From Hymenobacter mucosus (lineage in GTDB: Bacteria > Bacteroidota > Bacteroidia > Cytophagales > Hymenobacteraceae): a DNA stretch of 64,000 bases. A program made the position numbers and the translations under genes. Below the pieces are notes generated by a model. The model searched no databases and was not told the DNA's origin. It was given only the letters and a program-made list of their open reading frames with translations. Shown here piece by piece: positions 61,576-64,000 of the stretch; the stretch's first letter is position 1, and every line of letters begins with the position of its first letter. Where the stretch lies: contig NZ_FZNS01000001.1 of NCBI RefSeq assembly GCF_900188255.1, forward strand, positions 682,001 through 746,000, written 5' to 3'.

Positions 61576-63300
61576 TTATTTCCCGAATGAAGCATACCGC
61601 CGCTTGCGCAGCCAAGCGCGCACGGCCCCAAAGAGACCTAAGAGCGCCAGAGGCAGCACTAGGTTCAGGAGCTGCCAGCGGCGGCGTTCCTCTACGGCAC
61701 GGAGCTTGTCGAGGGGGCGCAGGGTGACTTGCTTGCTACGTACGGAGATGAGGCCCGACTCATCGAGTAAGTAATCAACGGAATTGAGCACCAACTCCCG
61801 GTTGGCAAATTCGGTATTGGCCAGGCGGTCGAAGCCGAGGCGGTAAGGCCGGTTGGTTTTCGCGTCTACCTCATTGCGTACGAAGTCACCATCGGAAATC
61901 ACTAAGATTTTAGATGCCCGCGCCCCAGATAAGCTTTCTGGTTGGAAGCGGGTAGTACCTGGCTCGGCGCGGTTGGCAAACAAGGAGCGGAATTGGCCTT
62001 CTAATAGATAGCCAACGGGCTTGAACTGCTGCTGGTATAACTTCTGATCGGGTTCTAAGCGGGCATCGTTGAGGTTCACGGGCACCGGGGAGGGCAGCAC
62101 CCGAGTGTAGCGCGAGGTAAACAGAAGCGGCGTCTTACGAATACCCGCGGCCTTTACCGTATCAATACTGCTCACAAACTTGGTGTACACAGCATCGAGG
62201 TTGCGGGTAATGGGGTGCTGGCTGAAGTTGTTGATGAGCGGATAAAATTGCCAGGGCATGGGCTCCACCTTGGGCTTGTCGCCGAGGGCGCCCGTTACCA
62301 GCGGAATCACCCCGGAGTTCAGATCGAGCAGTAAGTCGGGGTTCACCCGTACCCCGTACTTAAATAGCAGATCATCCAAGTTTAGTTGCAAGGGGAAGGA
62401 CAGCATGCCGCCGCGGTTAGCACTATCCAGATTCACGCGCATGGCGTCTACAAAAAACAAGGCATTGCCCCCTTGAGTGATAAACTGATCCAGCTTGAAT
62501 TTCTCGGGTTCCGTATAAGCGGCGGTAGGTTTAGCAACTACAAGAGCGCTAAGCGTTTTCAGATCCTGGGGGCGCGACTGGGCCAGATTTACCCGAAACA
62601 CGTCGTAGAACTGCCCAAGCGAGCCGATTAGGTCGCCGGCTTCCAGGTTGGTTAGCTCACCATGGCCCTCCACTACCCCAATGCGCTTGCGCCGACCAGG
62701 GTTTAGCTTGCGAATGGCGCTGGCCAGTTCGTACTCTAACCCTTCAATGCTCTGATTTAGGCGCACATCGGAGGGGGCGGCTTGGTTGCCACGCAGCAGT
62801 AGCACCTGTTGCTCTTTACCACCAGCCGCCACCGTAGCCCAAGGGAAAATGATTTTCTCTACCCGCTTCCCATTCTCATTGGCGCCCAAGTTGGTAGGAC
62901 GCAGTCCCTTTTTCAGGAGAGCAGTGTAATAATCATTGCGGGCCTTTTCTGTACCGGCCGCGGAAGGGTCCACGAATACATAGTGCAGGTTAGAGCCGCC
63001 ATACACTTGCATCTCATTGAGCGTTTCCCGAACCGACTGCTGCAGACGGCGAAAGGCGGGCGGAAAGTCACCGTCCAGATACACCGTCACTGTTACGGGC
63101 TGCTTCAGGTTTTCCAGGAGCTGCTTTGTAGCCCCTGCCATGGTATAGCGCTTTTCCTCCGTGAGGTCGAGGCGAAAGAAATAGAGCCCACCAAGAAAAT
63201 TAAGCAAGAGCAACGCCAGCAGCGCCACGCCAAAGCGCGTCAGGTCGCGGCGCTTGCGAGATGTAACCGGAGTAGTTGTATCAGGTACAGGAGAAGCCAT
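61576..63300 (-). CDS. gldG: Gliding motility ABC transporter component GldG
   Basis: A 574-residue protein of the GldG / ABC-transporter-auxiliary type. One N-terminal membrane segment (FGVALLALLLLNFLGGLYFF), LTEEKRYTMAGATKQLLENLKQPVTVTVYLDG, a middle domain with VVEGHGELTNLEAGDL and GGNALFFVDAMR, and a C-terminal membrane segment (LLNLVLPLALLGLFGAVRAWL). With GldF, just upstream on this strand, and an unlinked GldA it forms the ABC complex linked to gliding and T9SS function. Confidence 0.92.
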   Translation of the reverse strand: MASPVPDTTTPVTSRKRRDLTRFGVALLALLLLNFLGGLYFFRLDLTEEKRYTMAGATKQLLENLKQPVTVTVYLDGDFPPAFRRLQQSVRETLNEMQVYGGSNLHYVFVDPSAAGTEKARNDYYTALLKKGLRPTNLGANENGKRVEKIIFPWATVAAGGKEQQVLLLRGNQAAPSDVRLNQSIEGLEYELASAIRKLNPGRRKRIGVVEGHGELTNLEAGDLIGSLGQFYDVFRVNLAQSRPQDLKTLSALVVAKPTAAYTEPEKFKLDQFITQGGNALFFVDAMRVNLDSANRGGMLSFPLQLNLDDLLFKYGVRVNPDLLLDLNSGVIPLVTGALGDKPKVEPMPWQFYPLINNFSQHPITRNLDAVYTKFVSSIDTVKAAGIRKTPLLFTSRYTRVLPSPVPVNLNDARLEPDQKLYQQQFKPVGYLLEGQFRSLFANRAEPGTTRFQPESLSGARASKILVISDGDFVRNEVDAKTNRPYRLGFDRLANTEFANRELVLNSVDYLLDESGLISVRSKQVTLRPLDKLRAVEERRRWQLLNLVLPLALLGLFGAVRAWLRKRRYASFGK

Positions 63301-63430
63301 ACAGTGGCAAATTCAAAATCAGATTCTGGGTAATGAAAGCAGGTAGTAGCGGCGAAGTGCCTATTGAGGGCGCAGCATACCACGGGGCGGCTGGGTACTA
63401 TTACCCACAAAGGAGAATGCGGCCCAAGGG

Positions 63431-64000
63431 TTACCAGTTCCGGCTCTGCAACACCAGGCGCGTACCCAGTAGCAAGCCCGCAACTAGGCTGAAGAAATAC
63501 AGCAGGTCGCGGGAGTCGATGAGGCCTTTGCTGATGTCACGGTAGTGGGCCGCAATGCCCAACTGGCTGATATAGTAGGCCAGTGTACCGTCGAAAACCG
63601 ATGCTAGCGAATCGAAGCCGGAGTACACCAGAAAGCAGCCGACTACCGCCACCAGAAACGCAATAATCTGGTCGCGCGTGATGGCCGAAGCCAAGATGCC
63701 AATGGCTGCAAATACCGCCGCCAGCAGCGCCAGTCCCAAGTAAGATCCTACCGTAGCCGCCGAGTCGATATTTCCCTGGGGGCTACCCAATTGGTATACC
63801 GAGTAGTAGTACAGCAGCGTAGGCACCAGCGCCAGCAAGGCCAGCAGCAGGCAGGCCAGATACTTCCCTCCTATTATCTGCCCATCGGTGAGCGGGCGAG
63901 TAAGCAGCAGTTCAATGGTGCCCGCCTTCTTTTCCTCGGCAAAGGTGCGCATGGTGATGGCGGGAATCAGAAACAGAAAAATCCAGGGCGCCATGTTGAA
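63431..64000 (-). CDS. gldF: Gliding motility ABC permease GldF (partial)
   Basis: An incomplete gene that runs past the right end of the window; its start lies beyond 64000. The visible C-terminal 190 residues have several membrane segments and FLFLIPAITMRTFAEEKKAGTIELLLTRPLTD, typical of GldF/NosY-type ABC-2 permeases. It is 130 bases upstream of gldG, in the order gldF-gldG usual for this operon. Confidence 0.9.
   Translation of the reverse strand, partial: FNMAPWIFLFLIPAITMRTFAEEKKAGTIELLLTRPLTDGQIIGGKYLACLLLALLALVPTLLYYYSVYQLGSPQGNIDSAATVGSYLGLALLAAVFAAIGILASAITRDQIIAFLVAVVGCFLVYSGFDSLASVFDGTLAYYISQLGIAAHYRDISKGLIDSRDLLYFFSLVAGLLLGTRLVLQSRNW

Noticed and set aside
1..64000. CRISPR arrays, rRNA or tRNA genes, intact insertion sequences
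   Set aside because: I looked for regularly spaced repeats, rRNA or tRNA motifs and transposase frames and found none that could be supported.

Overview
The window looks like a chromosomal segment of a Hymenobacter-like member of the Bacteroidota (Cytophagales). Evidence: gliding genes gldC, gldG and gldF; a protein with a T9SS-type C-terminal sorting domain; TonB-receptor and carboxypeptidase-regulatory-like proteins; SpsF/PseC/PseG-type surface sugar genes; and repeated use of the Bacteroidota -7 promoter box TAnnTTTG, with little sign of Shine-Dalgarno sequences. Most of the DNA is GC-rich. The stretch around 5.6-10.6 kb is visibly richer in A+T.

Layout. 0.2-14.9 kb: surface glycan genes. 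An FkbH-like protein diverges from pseB. A secreted T9SS-type protein on the other strand separates pseB from pseC-pseF-pseG-pseH-pseI, and these are followed by a GT-B-like transferase, a polysaccharide deacetylase-like protein and a Wzx-like flippase. Together they can make CMP-pseudaminic acid and probably assemble and export a glycan that contains it. 15.2-28.9 kb: assimilatory sulfate reduction, with APS reductase cysH, ATP sulfurylase cysD/cysN, siroheme genes (cobA and a Met8-TauE fusion) and sulfite reductase cysJ/cysI. A TonB receptor and a DUF2490 outer-membrane protein are embedded in the cluster. 29-32.9 kb: CPBP protease, APC permease and a TIGR02117 protein. 33-41.8 kb: EcsC, sugar-modifying oxidoreductase and aminotransferase, M48 protease, lipoprotein, glycosyltransferase, ftsE, transaldolase and the SRP RNA. 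42-64 kb: housekeeping and envelope genes, including guaA, AsmA-like, histidine kinase, dNTPase, LpoA-like, hemL, dcd, gldC, dnaN, gldG and gldF.

The most interesting signal is regulatory. Two near-identical leaders, one before cysH (15.2 kb, plus) and one before the APC permease (31.9 kb, minus), each hold a Bacteroidota promoter, a 5' hairpin, a compact S-box (SAM-I-like) aptamer and, six bases after helix P1, a GTG-started short ORF. The first ORF ends in three Cys codons, the second in four. The two peptides share an AAS..RIAV..[QC]CS[WM] core that is kept mostly by synonymous changes. A third short ORF (MRVFQNRCCSW) lies before the TonB receptor in the sulfur cluster and is followed by mutually exclusive hairpins. 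I infer a double sensor in which SAM is read by RNA and cysteine by translation of a polycysteine leader peptide. It would set sulfate reduction, a predicted Met/Cys permease and a predicted outer-membrane sulfur-compound receptor. The parts are visible in the sequence; the mechanism is inference.
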